Shown here: positions 33,447 to 33,683 of the stretch, piece by piece
Layout of the letters: each line of letters begins with the position of its first letter
Position numbering within the stretch: position 1 is the first letter of the stretch
DNA from: an uncultured Victivallales bacterium
Lineage (GTDB): Bacteria > Verrucomicrobiota > Lentisphaeria > Oligosphaerales > JAFGRS01
Direction: 5' to 3'
Assembly: GCA_903834675.1 (NCBI GenBank)
Contig: CAILKC010000217.1
Location: 1-33,683, forward strand
DNA length: 33,683 nucleotides
Made by a program: the position numbers and the translations under genes
The notes under the pieces: generated by a model
The model's input: only the letters and a program-made list of their open reading frames with translations
What the model was told of the DNA's origin: nothing
The model's database searches: none

Positions 33447-33683
33447 ATGAAGAAGATACTCGGATTCAGTTCAGGTGGTGTGGGGCGCGAAGGAAATGTA
33501 GACCGAATGGTCAAGGCCGTGCTCCAAGGCTCCGGGCAGGATACGCAGTTTGTCAAACTCTCGGAATTGACCTACTCGGGCTGCAAAGGCTGCGTTGCCC
33601 GATGCGCCCGGCCTCAGCGCTGCATGCTGGAGGATGATCTGCTTCCGTGGTACGAGGCGATTCGTGAAGCAGATGCGTTGGTC
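33447..33683 (+). CDS. Flavodoxin-fold NAD(P)H-dependent FMN reductase family protein, 3' end missing
   Basis: Seventy-nine codons are visible from ATG 33447 (AGGAG about ten bases before) to the right edge. The N-terminus MKKILGFSSGGVGREGNVDRMV is the flavin-phosphate loop region of the NADPH-dependent FMN reductase/iron-sulfur flavoprotein family. It is followed by KLSELTYSGCKGCVARC and RCMLEDDLLPWYEAI. The C-x-x-C-x-x-x-C spacing is typical of iron-sulfur flavoproteins, although some members use these Cys differently. Together with the FMN-binding gene upstream it points to a flavin redox pair. The C-terminal half is outside the window. Confidence 0.88.
   Translation, partial: MKKILGFSSGGVGREGNVDRMVKAVLQGSGQDTQFVKLSELTYSGCKGCVARCARPQRCMLEDDLLPWYEAIREADALV

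Overview
The window is a GC-rich (visibly above 60 percent) bacterial accessory region. Genes are short, the strand changes often, intergenic gaps are long, and several genes carry clear Shine-Dalgarno sequences. The gene mix (JAB/RadC fragment, ComM-derived protein, ParB-like protein, DUF2779 nuclease, small lipoproteins, abundant dispersed repeats) suggests a large-genome environmental bacterium, perhaps a planctomycete of the Gemmata kind. That assignment is inference from gene style only; no rRNA or marker gene is present.

Layout. (1) 1-384, minus: 5' part of a RadC/JAB-domain gene that runs off the left edge. (2) 385-2064: no convincing gene; it holds a perfect GC hairpin and the 3' part of a tRNA-like sequence. 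(3) 2065-3910, minus: an AbiEi/AbiEii (type IV) toxin-antitoxin pair with a palindrome upstream. (4) 4175-4717: a small metallophosphoesterase. (5) 4763-6051: two convergent decayed genes, a pRiA4b ORF-3-like pseudogene and a 5'-truncated AlbA_2/HATPase gene. (6) 6225-14066: a type I restriction-modification locus, hsdM-hsdS-[antitoxin-toxin]-hsdR, followed by a small membrane protein and a YgjP-type metallopeptidase. (7) 14151-17528: a loose set comprising a small ORF, an orphan KaiB-like protein, a possible pseudogene, an AP2-domain phage-like protein and a DUF3841 protein. (8) 18092-23966: two tandem lipoprotein paralogues and four other exported or membrane proteins, separated by a striking palindromic repeat. 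(9) 24426-28729, minus: an apparent operon of a ComM relic, two unknowns, a complete tyrosine recombinase, a zinc-ribbon protein and a DUF2779 nuclease. (10) 28994-31523, plus: a beta-rich unknown, a ParB-like protein, a BamE-like membrane protein and a small unknown. (11) 32236-33683: a Cys-rich protein, an FMN-binding split-barrel protein and the start of a flavodoxin-fold reductase, with two repeat families around them.

The signal most worth follow-up is the palindrome GGTCGTTGACTTTATA-N8-TATAAAGTCAACGACC. There are six complete copies plus one half copy and one degenerate trace. All have the same orientation and the complete copies have exactly eight spacer bases. They lie only between genes and bracket the lipoprotein genes, the exported-protein block and the recombinase operon. 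Paired inverted arms of 12 or more bases around an 8-bp spacer is the layout of lox/FRT-type tyrosine-recombinase sites, and a recombinase with all six catalytic residues lies among them. A cassette-type recombination system is therefore a testable hypothesis; a REP-like hairpin family is the main alternative. The remainder is a defence island (type I RM, AbiE, a parDE/relBE-type pair) with decayed neighbours.
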